DNA of 64,000 nucleotides from Xanthobacteraceae bacterium (lineage in GTDB: Bacteria; Pseudomonadota; Alphaproteobacteria; Rhizobiales; Xanthobacteraceae). The stretch lies in NCBI GenBank assembly GCA_023954195.1, contig JAMLIK010000002.1:62001-126000 (forward strand), read 5' to 3'. Both the position numbers and the translations under genes were made by a program. Of the stretch, positions 26,268-35,022 are shown piece by piece. Below the pieces are notes generated by a model. The model saw only the letters and a program-made list of their open reading frames with translations, ran no database searches and was not told the DNA's origin. Position 1 is the first letter of the stretch. The number at the start of each line of letters is the position of its first letter.

Positions 26268-27211
26268 GTTTCACGTGTCCCCATGAGACCCATCGGGCGG
26301 ACGATCAGCATCAGCACCAGCAGCACGTAAGGCAGGATCGGCGCGATCTGCGCGATAGTCACGTTCCAGACGTCGGTGAGCAGCGAGGGGCCGATGGAGG
26401 GATCCAGCGGCCCGAAAAGACTGGCGAGCGAGCCGTTCACCGACACCGCGAAGGTCTGCACCAGGCCGATCAGCAGCGAGGCGAAAAACGCGCCGGGCAG
26501 CGAGCCGAGGCCGCCGACCACGATAACCACGAACAGGATCGGGCCGAGCAGCGCGGCCATGTCCGCCTGGGTCACCAGCGCCGGGCCGGCGATGACGCCG
26601 GCGATCGCCGCCAGCGCGGTGCCGACCCCGAACACCATCATGAAGACGCGGCCGACATTGTGCCCGAGATGGGCGACCATGTTGGGGTGGGTCAGCGCGG
26701 CTTGCACGATGAGGCCGACGCGCGTGCGCTTGAGGACGATCAGCAGCGCGATGAAGATCACCACCGACACCAGCAGCATGAACATCTTGTAGGCGGGATA
26801 GTTGGTCGAGAAGATCGTGAAGGCCGGGAAGTCGAGCAGCGCCGGCACGCGGTAGTCCATCGGCAGCTTGCCCCAGATCATCTGCACCACCTGCTCGATC
26901 GCGAAGGCGAGACCGAAGGTGAGCAGCAGTTCGGCGACGTGGCCGTGCTTGTGGGTCTGGCGCAGGCCGTAGCGTTCGACCGCCATGCCGATGGCGCCGA
27001 CCAGCAGCGGCGCCAGGACCAGGGCCGGCCAGAAGCCGATCCACCGGGTCAGTTGATAGCCGAAGAACGCGCCGAGCATGTAGAAGCTGGCATGGGCGAA
27101 GTTCAGCACGCCCATCATGCTGAAAATCACGGTCAGGCCGCTCGACAGCAGGAACAGCAACATGCCGAACAGCACGCCGTTCAGGGTGGAAATGACGATC
27201 AGCTCAAGCAC
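26264..27211 (-). CDS. livH: Branched-chain amino-acid-type ABC importer, permease LivH-like
   Basis: A 315-residue permease with about eight helices. The opening LELIVISTLNGVLFGMLLFL and MMGVLNFAHASFYMLGAF are classical LivH, and the coupling segment is RTRVGLIVQAALTHPNMVAHLG. I chose GTG 27211. The frame remains open upstream to about 27361, but those residues are not family-like and no ATG fits. It lies 270 bp after the binding-protein gene, separated by a GC-rich hairpin. Confidence 0.9.
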   Translation of the reverse strand: MLELIVISTLNGVLFGMLLFLLSSGLTVIFSMMGVLNFAHASFYMLGAFFGYQLTRWIGFWPALVLAPLLVGAIGMAVERYGLRQTHKHGHVAELLLTFGLAFAIEQVVQMIWGKLPMDYRVPALLDFPAFTIFSTNYPAYKMFMLLVSVVIFIALLIVLKRTRVGLIVQAALTHPNMVAHLGHNVGRVFMMVFGVGTALAAIAGVIAGPALVTQADMAALLGPILFVVIVVGGLGSLPGAFFASLLIGLVQTFAVSVNGSLASLFGPLDPSIGPSLLTDVWNVTIAQIAPILPYVLLVLMLIVRPMGLMGTRET

Positions 27212-27434
27212 GGGACAGCCACCGGGTTGGAGTTGAAACGGGTTGGCACTGGAAGTCGTGCATGGTGCGGCGGAAGCGATCGCGAACCCTTCGACGGAGC
27301 AGGGAACGATTGAATCCGGCGCGGGAGAAGGCTGCCGGTCCGGCGATTCCCGACCGAGCAAGGACCTGACCAGGCGGCAGGTCGATGATCGGGCGAAACC
27401 GTGAGCGATCCGGCGGTCTCGATCTTGCTCCTGT

Positions 27435-27465
27435 CCCGCCGCGGCACGCCATGCGCCGCGGCGGG
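27435..27465 (-). terminator. GC hairpin between binding-protein and permease genes
   Basis: Perfect 11-bp stem CCCGCCGCGGC / GCCGCGGCGGG with a 9-base loop, 17 bases past the livJ-like stop, without a T tract. In ABC importer operons such hairpins often stabilise the upstream binding-protein mRNA and lower downstream expression; that role is inferred. Confidence 0.5.
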
Positions 27466-27481
27466 ATGGAGCGGCGTTGCG

Positions 27482-28726
27482 TCAGGGACGCTTCATCTTG
27501 CAGGTGGTCGGAACGGTGGCCTGGGCGGTGTCGATCTTGGCGATCAGCTTCCAGCCCCATCCGGTGCCCTCCTCGTCGAACGGCTCCTTGTCGGTGCGGC
27601 TGCCGAACGACGAGATGTAGATCGGTTGCAGGAACTGATGGTCTTCCTTGCGCATGATGCCCTTGCCGCCGTTGAGGACGTCGAACTCCATGCCTTCCAG
27701 CGCGGCGGCGACCTTGACGGGATCGAGCGACTTGGCCTTCTCGGCGGCAAGCTTGAACATCCGCATCTGGTTGACCGCGCGTGGATACCACAGCGTAACA
27801 CCCACCTTGGCGCGGAAGGCCTTCTCGAAATCGACCGCGGGCTGGTAGCCGGCGTTGGCGACGCCCTCGGTGATCTGGTAGACCTGATGATCGAGGCCGG
27901 CCTGCTTGATCGCGGTCGGGCCGCCGGCGCCGCCGGCATAATAGGTGTACCAGTTGACCTTGAGGCCGGCGTCGGCGGCGGCCTTCAGCAGCAGCGCGAT
28001 ATCCTGCCCCCAGTTGCCGGTGATGACCGAATCCGCGCCCGAGGCCTTGATCTTGGCGATGTAGGGCGCGAAGTCGGTGATCTTCAGCAGCGGATGCAGT
28101 TCGTCGCCGACGATCTGAATGTCGGGACGCTTGGCCGCGAGCATCTTGCGGGCCTCGGTGCGGACCGACTGGCCGAACGAGTAGTCCTGATTGATCAGGT
28201 AGACCTTCTTAACCGACGGAACGCCCTTCACGTAATTGGTGAGCGCTTCCATCTTGATGTCGGAGTTGGCGTCCCAGCGGAAATGCCAGTAGCTGCATTT
28301 CTCGTTGGTCAGGATCGGGTCGACCGCGGCATAGTTGAAATAGAGCATTTCCTTGCCGGGATTGCGCGAATTGTGCTTGGTCACGAAATCCGACAGCGCC
28401 GCGGCGACCGCCGAGCCGTTGCCCTGGGTGATGTAATGGATGCCCGCATCGACGGCCTTCTGGGCCTGGATCAGGCTTTCCTGCGGATTGGTCTTGTTGT
28501 CGAGCGGGACGATTTCGACCTTCTGGCCGAGGATGCCGCCCTCGGCGTTGATCTGATCGGCGAGATACTGGAAGGTTTTCAGGCCGACTTCGCCGACGCT
28601 GGCGCCGCCGCCGGAGAGCGGATCGATGTAGCCGATCTTCACGGTGTCCGCCGCGCGCGCGGGGGCGCCGAAGACCGGCAAGGCCAGCACCGGCAACGCC
28701 AGCGCGGCAAGCATCAATTTACGCAT
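27482..28726 (-). CDS. Branched-chain amino-acid-type ABC importer, periplasmic binding protein
   Basis: A 414-residue secreted protein. Signal peptide MRKLMLAALALPVLALPVFG, cleavage near ARAAD. The mature start VKIGYIDPLSGGGASVGEVG is the type I binding fold of the LivJ/HAAT family. Two Cys near the middle and end (KCSYWHF; TTCKMKRP) may pair. GGGAGGAG at 28735-28742 strongly supports ATG 28726. It heads the importer operon. The ligand could be Leu/Ile/Val, another amide or an aromatic acid; sequence alone does not decide. Confidence 0.9.
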   Translation of the reverse strand: MRKLMLAALALPVLALPVFGAPARAADTVKIGYIDPLSGGGASVGEVGLKTFQYLADQINAEGGILGQKVEIVPLDNKTNPQESLIQAQKAVDAGIHYITQGNGSAVAAALSDFVTKHNSRNPGKEMLYFNYAAVDPILTNEKCSYWHFRWDANSDIKMEALTNYVKGVPSVKKVYLINQDYSFGQSVRTEARKMLAAKRPDIQIVGDELHPLLKITDFAPYIAKIKASGADSVITGNWGQDIALLLKAAADAGLKVNWYTYYAGGAGGPTAIKQAGLDHQVYQITEGVANAGYQPAVDFEKAFRAKVGVTLWYPRAVNQMRMFKLAAEKAKSLDPVKVAAALEGMEFDVLNGGKGIMRKEDHQFLQPIYISSFGSRTDKEPFDEEGTGWGWKLIAKIDTAQATVPTTCKMKRP

Positions 28727-29492
28727 ATTGTTCTCCTCCCTGAGGTGATCGGTTCTAATCGAAAGTCGAAAATGCCATCGGCGCGCGAAAGAGTAAATGA
28801 CTTCGTGCATCAGCGCGGGTGACAAGTGTTCGCGCGCACGGTTTCCGGATGATCGCGGTTCATGCCGCCGGCGAAAACATCAGAGCTAGCGGAGGTTCGC
28901 GCGCGGCTGACGATCCGCATTTTCGCACCGGCGCGGTTCGCTGCTCCGCGCCCGGACAGGATCCGATCCGGGGTGTTCGTTTCGGTCCGGGATGTTCGTT
29001 CCGGGGTGCTCGTTCATCGCTTCCTCCATTCCCGCCTGAGCATGTTGTTTCTCTTGTTGCGCTCGCGCGGCATCCGATGGCGCGGGATCATCAAAGACTA
29101 AAACGAAGTCGGAGCGCAATAACAAAGTGGGCGCGCGGCCGCGAGACAGGCGAGGGCGCGATCGGCGAGCGCGCTGAACGCCGCGAAAGCCTTGGATAAT
29201 TGCGTCGCCGCGCGGCTTCCATCGCGCTTCGCGCGAACTGTCCGATTATCACCCTCAACGGCTGAATGAACGCGCGGTCATCGCAACCATCGCTCGCCTC
29301 GACGCGTGACGATGGGACGCAGGCGACGCGCGGGAATCAATGACCGCGATCCGGATCACGCACGTCCTGGCGCGTCATGATCGGTCAAGACCCGGCAATC
29401 GACTATTTTCAAGAAGATGGATGCGCGGATCGAGTCCGCGCGTGACGACGGACGATTCGGCCGGGAGCCCAAGGACTGCATGCGGTGAAACG
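28727..29492. other. 766-bp stretch without a recognised gene
   Basis: Upstream region of the liv-type operon. Open frames here lack family resemblance and normal composition. I see three imperfect 15-base copies of TCCGGGRTGYTCGTT (28967-28981, 28986-29000, 29000-29014) and a degraded repeat with CGCGGA-TCGAG-TCCGCG (29416-29432). The promoter of the binding-protein gene must lie here but no clear -35/-10 pair was found. Confidence 0.6.
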
Positions 29493-29960
29493 TCAGTCCT
29501 GCGTCTGGCAGACATCGACCCATTCGGCGGCGGTCAGTTCCGCCATGCGCCGCGGGGAAATCCGCACCGCGCTGTTGGTCGAGCCGGCCGCCGGCACCAC
29601 CACGTCAAATGCTTGCAGCGAGATGTCGCAATAGACCGGCAACGGCGTCTTCAGCCCGAACGGACAGACGCCGCCGACAGGATGGCCGGTGATCTCGACG
29701 ACTTCCTCGGGCCCTAGCATGCGCGGCTTGGCGCCGAAGGCGGTGCGCGCCTTCTTGTTGTCCAGCCGCGCGGTGCCCTTGGTCACCACCAGCAGATGGC
29801 GGTCGCCGACGCGCAGCGACAGCGTCTTGGCGATTTCCTCGGGCTTGACGCCGAAGGCCTCGGCGGCGAGCGGAACGGTGGCCGAGCTTTTGTCGGATTC
29901 CAGCACCGCGATGTCGGGCGCATGGGTCTGGAAAAACGCGCGGACGGATTCGACGCTCAT
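29493..29960 (-). CDS. YbaK/EbsC-family aminoacyl-tRNA deacylase
   Basis: A 155-residue single-domain protein. MSVESVRAFF starts it, followed by LVVTKGTARLDNKKAR and the conserved GHPVGGVCPFGLK loop of the YbaK/EbsC family. These proteins hydrolyse Cys-tRNA(Pro) or related mischarged tRNAs in trans. The VVPAAGSTNSAVRISP tail, with the typical GSTNSA-like segment, supports the call. It lies 35 bp after the amidohydrolase gene and may be co-transcribed with it. Confidence 0.9.
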   Translation of the reverse strand: MSVESVRAFFQTHAPDIAVLESDKSSATVPLAAEAFGVKPEEIAKTLSLRVGDRHLLVVTKGTARLDNKKARTAFGAKPRMLGPEEVVEITGHPVGGVCPFGLKTPLPVYCDISLQAFDVVVPAAGSTNSAVRISPRRMAELTAAEWVDVCQTQD

Positions 29961-29995
29961 TTTCGATTTTTGCAAGTTGGAGCGTGATTCCGCGC

Positions 29996-30865
29996 TTACA
30001 TGCCGAGCAGTTTTCGCGCGTTGGCTTTCAGCACCTTGGGCCGCACGTCGTCTCGGATGTCGATCTTGGCGAAGTCCGAAAGCCAACGGTCCGGCGTAAT
30101 CACCGGCCAGTCGGAACCGAACAGCATCTTGTCCTGCAACAGCGTGTTGACGTAGCGCACCAGGATCGGCGGGAAGTATTTCGGCGACCAGCCCGACAGG
30201 TCGATGTAGACGTTCGGCTTGTGGGTGGCGACCGACAGCGCTTCCTCCTGCCAGGGGAACGACGGATGCGCCAGGATGATTTTCATCTCGGGAAAATCCA
30301 CCGCGACGTCGTCGATATACATCGGGTTGGAATATTTCAGCCGCATGCCGTTGCCGCCCGGCATTCCGGAGCCGACGCCGGTCTGCCCGGTGTGGAACAG
30401 CGCGATCGAGCCGGCCTCGGCGATCGCCTCGTAGAGCGGGTAGGCCATGCGGTCGTTGGGATAGAAGCCCTGCATGGTCGGGTGGAACTTGAAGCCCTTG
30501 ATGCCGTAATTCTCGATCAGGTTGCGCGCCTCGCGGGCGCCGACCTTGCCCTTGGCCGGATCGATGCTGGCGAACGGGATCAGCACGTCGCTATTCTGCG
30601 CCGCCAATTCCGCCATCTCGTAATTGTTGTAGCGGCGGAAGCCGGTTTCGCGCTCGGCGTCGACCGGGAAGATTACCGCCGCGATGTTCTTGGAGCGATA
30701 ATAGGCGGCGGTCTCCGGCACCGTCGGCGGGTGCTTGTGCGGGGATTTGAAATACTCCGCCATCGCCGCCTGGAAATCGTCGTAACCGTCGTCGCCATGG
30801 GTGCCGCACGGCTCCTCGGCATGGGTGTGGATGTCGATGGCGATGACGTCGTCGAGATTGGGCAT
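29996..30865 (-). CDS. Amidohydrolase-2 family metal-dependent hydrolase
   Basis: A 289-residue TIM-barrel protein of the ACMSD/OMA-hydratase-like group. Metal-site motifs are AIDIHTHAE (first strand), KGFKFHPTMQ, IALFHTGQTG, ILAHPSFPW and LFGSDWPV with its terminal Asp. Members decarboxylate, hydrate or hydrolyse small ring-derived acids; the substrate here is unknown. A 25-bp near-perfect inverted repeat at 30904-30928 lies just upstream and overlaps a TATAAC -10-like element, suggesting tight transcriptional control. Confidence 0.85.
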   Translation of the reverse strand: MPNLDDVIAIDIHTHAEEPCGTHGDDGYDDFQAAMAEYFKSPHKHPPTVPETAAYYRSKNIAAVIFPVDAERETGFRRYNNYEMAELAAQNSDVLIPFASIDPAKGKVGAREARNLIENYGIKGFKFHPTMQGFYPNDRMAYPLYEAIAEAGSIALFHTGQTGVGSGMPGGNGMRLKYSNPMYIDDVAVDFPEMKIILAHPSFPWQEEALSVATHKPNVYIDLSGWSPKYFPPILVRYVNTLLQDKMLFGSDWPVITPDRWLSDFAKIDIRDDVRPKVLKANARKLLGM

Positions 30866-31172
30866 GGTGGTTCCCCCGGATCGGCGGCCGGGCGGCCTCG
30901 CCGAATTGGTTATATCTCATAATCAATTTCACGGTCGTCGTAAAGCCATGGCCGCCGTGCGGCCCTGAAGCAGGCGCGCGGTGCGTCATGGCGGTAAATT
31001 CACCGGAAACCGCGCCCCGCCAACATTGACAGAGGCGGCGCGGCTGCATTAGAACGCAGCCATCCCGCGCGGCCCGGCCGCGAACGGGCTTGTTCCCTTA
31101 TTTGTCAGATTCGGGATTCGCTAGATTCGGCCTGTCGCGCACGGCCTTTCAACACGCTTGTAGGATTGTCCC
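30866..31172. other. Divergent intergenic region, amidohydrolase / rpmJ
   Basis: Contains the inverted repeat at 30904-30928 and a TTGACA (31026-31031) with a 17-base spacer to TTAGAA (31049-31054), a possible rpmJ promoter with a poor -10. No coding frame. Confidence 0.4.
30904..30928. promoter_or_regulatory. Inverted repeat over the amidohydrolase promoter
   Basis: AATTGGTTAT and ATAATCAATT (one mismatch as inverted repeat) around a 5-base spacer, 39-63 bases before the ATG. On the minus strand it includes TATAAC, a good -10 match. Candidate operator for an unidentified regulator. Confidence 0.45.
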
Positions 31173-31298
31173 ATGAAGGTCCGTAACTCATTGAAATCGC
31201 TGCGCAGCCGCAACCGCAACAATCGCCTCGTGCGCCGCAAGGGTCGCGTCTACGTCATCAACAAGGTGCAGCGCCGCTTCAAGGCGCGCCAGGGATAA
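31173..31298 (+). CDS. rpmJ: 50S ribosomal protein L36 (zinc-free type)
   Basis: A 41-residue basic protein opening [20 protein letters not shown] and continuing [21 protein letters not shown]. This is the Cys-less (C-minus) L36 form with the usual alphaproteobacterial length. It lacks all zinc ligands. It stands alone, as normal in Rhizobiales, and is followed by a hairpin at 31354-31405. Confidence 0.93.
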   Translation: MKVRNSLKSLRSRNRNNRLVRRKGRVYVINKVQRRFKARQG

Positions 31299-31353
31299 GC
31301 CGGCCGATCGCGGTCCGCCCGAGCGGTCGCCCGATTTGAAGGCCAAACCGTTT

Positions 31354-31405
31354 GAAAGACGAAGCCGTCCGGCGCATCTTGCTCCGGGCGGCTTCATCGT
31401 CTTTC
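31354..31405 (+). terminator. Probable terminator after rpmJ
   Basis: Long imperfect stem GAAAGACGAAGCCG-N-CCGG with CCGG-N-CGGCTTC-AT-CGTCTTTC, 56 bases past the rpmJ stop, ending in CGTCTTTCC. The stem is strong, the T tract weak. Confidence 0.5.
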
Positions 31406-31436
31406 CAGCGCCATAACTCGCGGCTAGTCTCCGGTC

Positions 31437-32117
31437 ATGGCCATGAGAGCAGTTTTGCGATTGATCCTCGGATCGTTGGGCGGCACGCGCGTTTTCAGCG
31501 GCGCCGTCGCCGCGCTGGTGCTTGTGGCGGTGCCCGTCGCCGCGCCGGCGCAACAGGCGCGGCCCGCGCCGGGCCAGCCGCACGATCCGCAGCTTCCGGC
31601 GCCGCCCGCCAAACTGCCGGCTGTCGGGGCCGATCATGCGCGGGGACTGGATTTCCTGTTCGGCGCGCTGAAGGCGGCCCCGGACGAGGCCAGCGCCCGG
31701 CATGTCGAGGCGCGGATCTGGGCGCAATGGATGGCGACGCCGAGCGACACCGCGCAACTCCTGATGGCGCGGGTGAAGGCCGCCGTCGACGCCAAGCAAC
31801 TCGACGTCGCGCTCGAACTGCTCGACGCGCTGGTCAAGCTGCGTCCCGACTACACCGAGGCGTGGAACCGGCGGGCGACGGTCTACTACCTGAAGGACGA
31901 TTACGATCGCGCCTTGCACGACATCGAGCAGGTGCTGGCGCGCGAGCCGCGTCATTTCGGGGCGCTGGCCGGGCTCGGCATGATCCTGCGCGATCTCGGC
32001 GACGACAAACGCGCGCTCGACGCGTTCCGCAAGGCGCTGGCGATCAACCCGCATCTCGACAAAATTCCCGAACTGGTCAAGACGTTGACCGAGAAGGTCG
32101 AGGGCCGCGACATCTGA
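31437..32117 (+). CDS. Secreted TPR-repeat protein
   Basis: A 226-residue protein with a signal peptide (hydrophobic GAVAALVLVAVPVAAPAQQ, about residues 22-40) and a Pro/Ala-rich linker. About three tetratricopeptide repeats cover residues 110-225, for example PDYTEAWNRRATVYYLKDDY and PRHFGALAGLGMILRDLGDD. It is a periplasmic or outer-membrane protein-interaction module of the type common in Rhizobiales; partner unknown. ATG at 31443 is an alternative start. Confidence 0.85.
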   Translation: MAMRAVLRLILGSLGGTRVFSGAVAALVLVAVPVAAPAQQARPAPGQPHDPQLPAPPAKLPAVGADHARGLDFLFGALKAAPDEASARHVEARIWAQWMATPSDTAQLLMARVKAAVDAKQLDVALELLDALVKLRPDYTEAWNRRATVYYLKDDYDRALHDIEQVLAREPRHFGALAGLGMILRDLGDDKRALDAFRKALAINPHLDKIPELVKTLTEKVEGRDI

Positions 32118-32433
32118 TCGCGGCGGGACGTCTTGCGGCAAATCTTCTCGCGGCAAACCTCTGGTGGGTCGAGAGACCACGGATATTTTCAAGCGTGATT
32201 TTAGAAGCTGATCGAAATTTGTTTTGCGCGCGGGCATGCAACATCAAAGGCGGCGTCCCCGCGCAGGCGGGGACCCATACGCCGCAGCGGTTCGGCTCCA
32301 ATAACCGAAGTCGAGGCTATCCATGACGACCAATGCCGGGTTTTGGGTCCCCGCCTGCGCGGGGGCACGACGCCGTGGGCGGAGATGTGTTTTGCGACCA
32401 ACGGCATTTCAAGTCAGACCTCTAGGAGCTTTC
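32118..32433. other. Gap with family A repeat upstream of the mechanosensitive channel
   Basis: Contains a short direct repeat (CTTGCGGCAAATCTT / CTCGCGGCAAACCTC at 32131-32161), a family A repeat at 32253-32371 and the TAGGAG ribosome site of the next gene. No coding frame. Confidence 0.6.
32253..32371. repeat. Family A dispersed repeat, copy 3
   Basis: Starts GTCCCCGCGCAGGCGGGGAC, has ACGCCGCAGCGGTTCGGCTC and ends GTCCCCGCCTGCGCGGGGGC. Near-complete copy. Confidence 0.8.
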
Positions 32434-34815
32434 GTGTCGCGACAGGTTTCGCCGTTCATCGTTGCCGCGCTGTTGCTGCTGGCGGGCCCGGCGCTGGCGC
32501 AGAATGGCGCGAAGCCCGCGCCCGCGCCGCAGGCGTCAGGCGAGGCGTTGACGCCGGAGCAGGCGCGCCGCGCGCTTGAGACCTTGCAGGACGACGCCAA
32601 GCGCGCGCAGATGATCGAGACGCTGCGCGCCATCGCCAAAACCGCGCCCGCGCCGGCGGACGCCGCATCGGTCGCGCCGGACACCGCCGCGCCAGCGGCC
32701 AAGCCCGCGGCCGACAAGCCGGCGGCCGACAAGCCGGCGCTCACCCTCGACGCCGACAGCCTGGGCGCGCAATTGCTGCTGACGATTTCCGGCTGGATCT
32801 CCCAGGCGACGCGCGAGGTGACCGATGCCGCCCGCAGCGTCACCCATGTTCCGTCGCTGTGGTACTGGCTGGTGAACACCGCCACCGATCCGTTCTATTA
32901 TCAGGTGCTGCTCGATATCGCCTGGAAGTTCGTGCTGGTGTTCGGCTGCGCCTTCGCGGTGGAATGGCTGATGCTGTGGGCGCTGCGGCGACCGTTGCGG
33001 GCGCTCGAAGCCCGCATCCCGCGCGTCATCAAGGCTCCCGCGCCGGAGCCGGAGCCGCCGCCGTCCGCCGCCGGTCCGGCGCGCGAGGCGGGCCGCCGCC
33101 GTCGCCGGTTGCGACTGGCGCGGCTGTGGCAATCGCTGCTGCGCCTGCCTTACGTGCTGGCGCGGCTGGGGCTCGAACTGGTGCCGGTGCTGGTGTTCGT
33201 CGCGGTCGCCTCGCTGATGCTCGACACCCAGATCGGCGGCGTCATGATGACGCGGGTGGTGATTCTGGCGATCATCAACGCCTACGCGCTGTGTCGCGGT
33301 CTGGTCTGCGCGGCGCGGGCGTTGGTCGGTCCGCTCGGCATGTTTCCGACCCGCGAGGAAACCGCGGCCTATGTCGAGGTCTGGACCCGGCGCATCGTCA
33401 CGGTCGGCATCTCCGGGATTACCTTCGCCAACGTCGCGCTGCTGCTCGGCCTCAATCGTGTCGGTTACGGCGCGTTGTTGCGGCTGGCGATGCTCGCGGT
33501 TCATCTGTTGCTGGTGGTCGTCATTCTGCAATGCCGGGCGCCGGTGGCGCGCGCGATCCGCGCCGGGCGCGGCAGCCAGGGCGCTGTCGCGTCGATGCGC
33601 AACCGCATCGCCGGGGTATGGCACTACGCCGCCATTTTCCTCGTGCTCGGGTTATGGGCGGTGTGGGCGCTGAATATCCGCGACGGCTACACGCTGCTGC
33701 TGCAATACGTCGTCGGCACCATCGTCGTGGTGGTCGCGGCACGGCTCCTGCTGGTCGTGCTGCTCGGCCTGATCGATCGCGGCTTCCGTATCAATGCCGA
33801 CGTGCTGCAACGGTTTCCCGGATTGGAAACGCGGGCCAACCGCTATTTGCCGCTGCTGCGCCGGCTGGCGGGCTGGGCGGTGACGGCGCTCGCCGTGGTC
33901 GTCCTGCTGCAAGTGTGGGGGGCGGATACCCTGGTGTGGTTCTACGGCAGCCAGATCGGCAGCCGCCTGTTGTCGGCCATCGTCACCATCGGCATCGCGG
34001 TGGGGGCGGCGGTGGCGATCTGGGAGGCCGTCAACGCCATGACGGATCGTCAGCTGGCGGCGCTCACTCGGGACGGCGAGGCGGCGCGCGCGGCGCGGCT
34101 GCGCACCTTCCTGCCGATGCTGCGCACCGCGCTCCTGTGCATCATTCTCTCGGTGGTGGCGCTGACGGCGCTGAGCGAGATCGGGATCAATATCGCGCCG
34201 CTGCTGGCCGGCGCCGGCATCATCGGCATCGCCGTCGGCTTCGGTTCGCAGCGGCTGGTGCAGGACGTGATTACCGGACTGTTCCTGCTCTTGGAAAACG
34301 TGGTGCAAGTCGGCGACGTCGTCACCGTGTCCGGCCTCACCGGCACGGTGGAGAACGTCTCGATCCGCACCATCCGGCTGCGGGCTTCCGACGGCGCGGT
34401 GCATATCGTGCCGTTCAGCTCGGTCACCAGCGTCACCAACGCCAGCCGCGGCGCCGGCAACGCGGCGGTCAATGTCAGCGTGTCCTACAAGGAGGATACC
34501 GACCGCGTCGGCCAGGTGCTCAAGGATATCGTCAAGGGAATGCGCGAGGAGGCCGAGTTCAAGCCGCTGATCCGCGGCGATCTCGAATTGTGGGGCGTCG
34601 ACAAGGTCGACGGCGGGACGGCCACTCTCGCCGGGCAGATCCGCTGCACCCATGGCGGACGCTGGCCGGTGCAGCGCGAATTCAATCGCCGGATGAAGCT
34701 GCGTTTCCAGGACGAGGGCATCGAACTGGCCAGCAACGCCTCGACGCTGGTGGTGCAGGCGCCGCTTCCGGTGGAGATCGAGACACCGCCGCCGCAACGC
34801 CGCGCCGCGGAGTAA
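32434..34815 (+). CDS. Large mechanosensitive ion channel (YbiO/MscK-like, DUF3772-type)
   Basis: A 793-residue MscS-superfamily protein. A signal peptide (VSRQVSPFIVAALLLLAGPA) and a periplasmic Ala/Pro/Lys-rich region come first, then about ten membrane helices. The C-terminal pore helix and beta domain carry GAGIIGIAVGFGSQRLVQDV and LFLLLENVVQVGDVVTV, characteristic of MscS. It relieves hypo-osmotic pressure. GTG 32434 is chosen because TAGGAG stands at 32424-32429 and it yields a complete signal peptide; the frame upstream is repeat DNA. Confidence 0.9.
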   Translation: MSRQVSPFIVAALLLLAGPALAQNGAKPAPAPQASGEALTPEQARRALETLQDDAKRAQMIETLRAIAKTAPAPADAASVAPDTAAPAAKPAADKPAADKPALTLDADSLGAQLLLTISGWISQATREVTDAARSVTHVPSLWYWLVNTATDPFYYQVLLDIAWKFVLVFGCAFAVEWLMLWALRRPLRALEARIPRVIKAPAPEPEPPPSAAGPAREAGRRRRRLRLARLWQSLLRLPYVLARLGLELVPVLVFVAVASLMLDTQIGGVMMTRVVILAIINAYALCRGLVCAARALVGPLGMFPTREETAAYVEVWTRRIVTVGISGITFANVALLLGLNRVGYGALLRLAMLAVHLLLVVVILQCRAPVARAIRAGRGSQGAVASMRNRIAGVWHYAAIFLVLGLWAVWALNIRDGYTLLLQYVVGTIVVVVAARLLLVVLLGLIDRGFRINADVLQRFPGLETRANRYLPLLRRLAGWAVTALAVVVLLQVWGADTLVWFYGSQIGSRLLSAIVTIGIAVGAAVAIWEAVNAMTDRQLAALTRDGEAARAARLRTFLPMLRTALLCIILSVVALTALSEIGINIAPLLAGAGIIGIAVGFGSQRLVQDVITGLFLLLENVVQVGDVVTVSGLTGTVENVSIRTIRLRASDGAVHIVPFSSVTSVTNASRGAGNAAVNVSVSYKEDTDRVGQVLKDIVKGMREEAEFKPLIRGDLELWGVDKVDGGTATLAGQIRCTHGGRWPVQREFNRRMKLRFQDEGIELASNASTLVVQAPLPVEIETPPPQRRAAE

Positions 34816-34840
34816 GACAGGCCAACTTGCAGCACGAGCA

Positions 34841-34985
34841 CCGTCGTCCCCGCGCAGGCGGGGACCCATACGCCGCAGCGGTTCGGCTCAATCAATCAGG
34901 TCAAAGTCACTCAACAATAGCCGACGCCAGGGTTATGGGTCCTCGCCGGAGCCTGTCATCGGGCGGCTCTTTGCGCCGACCCGCT
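34841..34985. repeat. Family A repeat, copy 4, fused to a fragment of another repeat
   Basis: The left part is a standard family A start (GTCCCCGCGCAGGCGGGGAC, ACGCCGCAGCGGTTCGGCTC). At about 34949 it breaks off into GCCTGTCATCGGGC..., the beginning of the unit found at 60325-60407, itself internally deleted. Looks like one repeat inserted into or recombined with another. Confidence 0.65.
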
Positions 34986-35022
34986 GGCGACGACGACGAT
35001 TCGTTTTCGGTCGTGACGCGGA

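Noticed and set aside
28819-29199. A 126-codon plus-strand frame in the gap upstream of the liv operon
   Set aside because: No ribosome site, no resemblance to any family, residue composition of a random GC-rich frame.
31437-35022. Possible operon of the TPR gene with the mechanosensitive channel
   Set aside because: A 316-bp gap with a repeat lies between them and the channel gene has its own ribosome site; no evidence of linkage.
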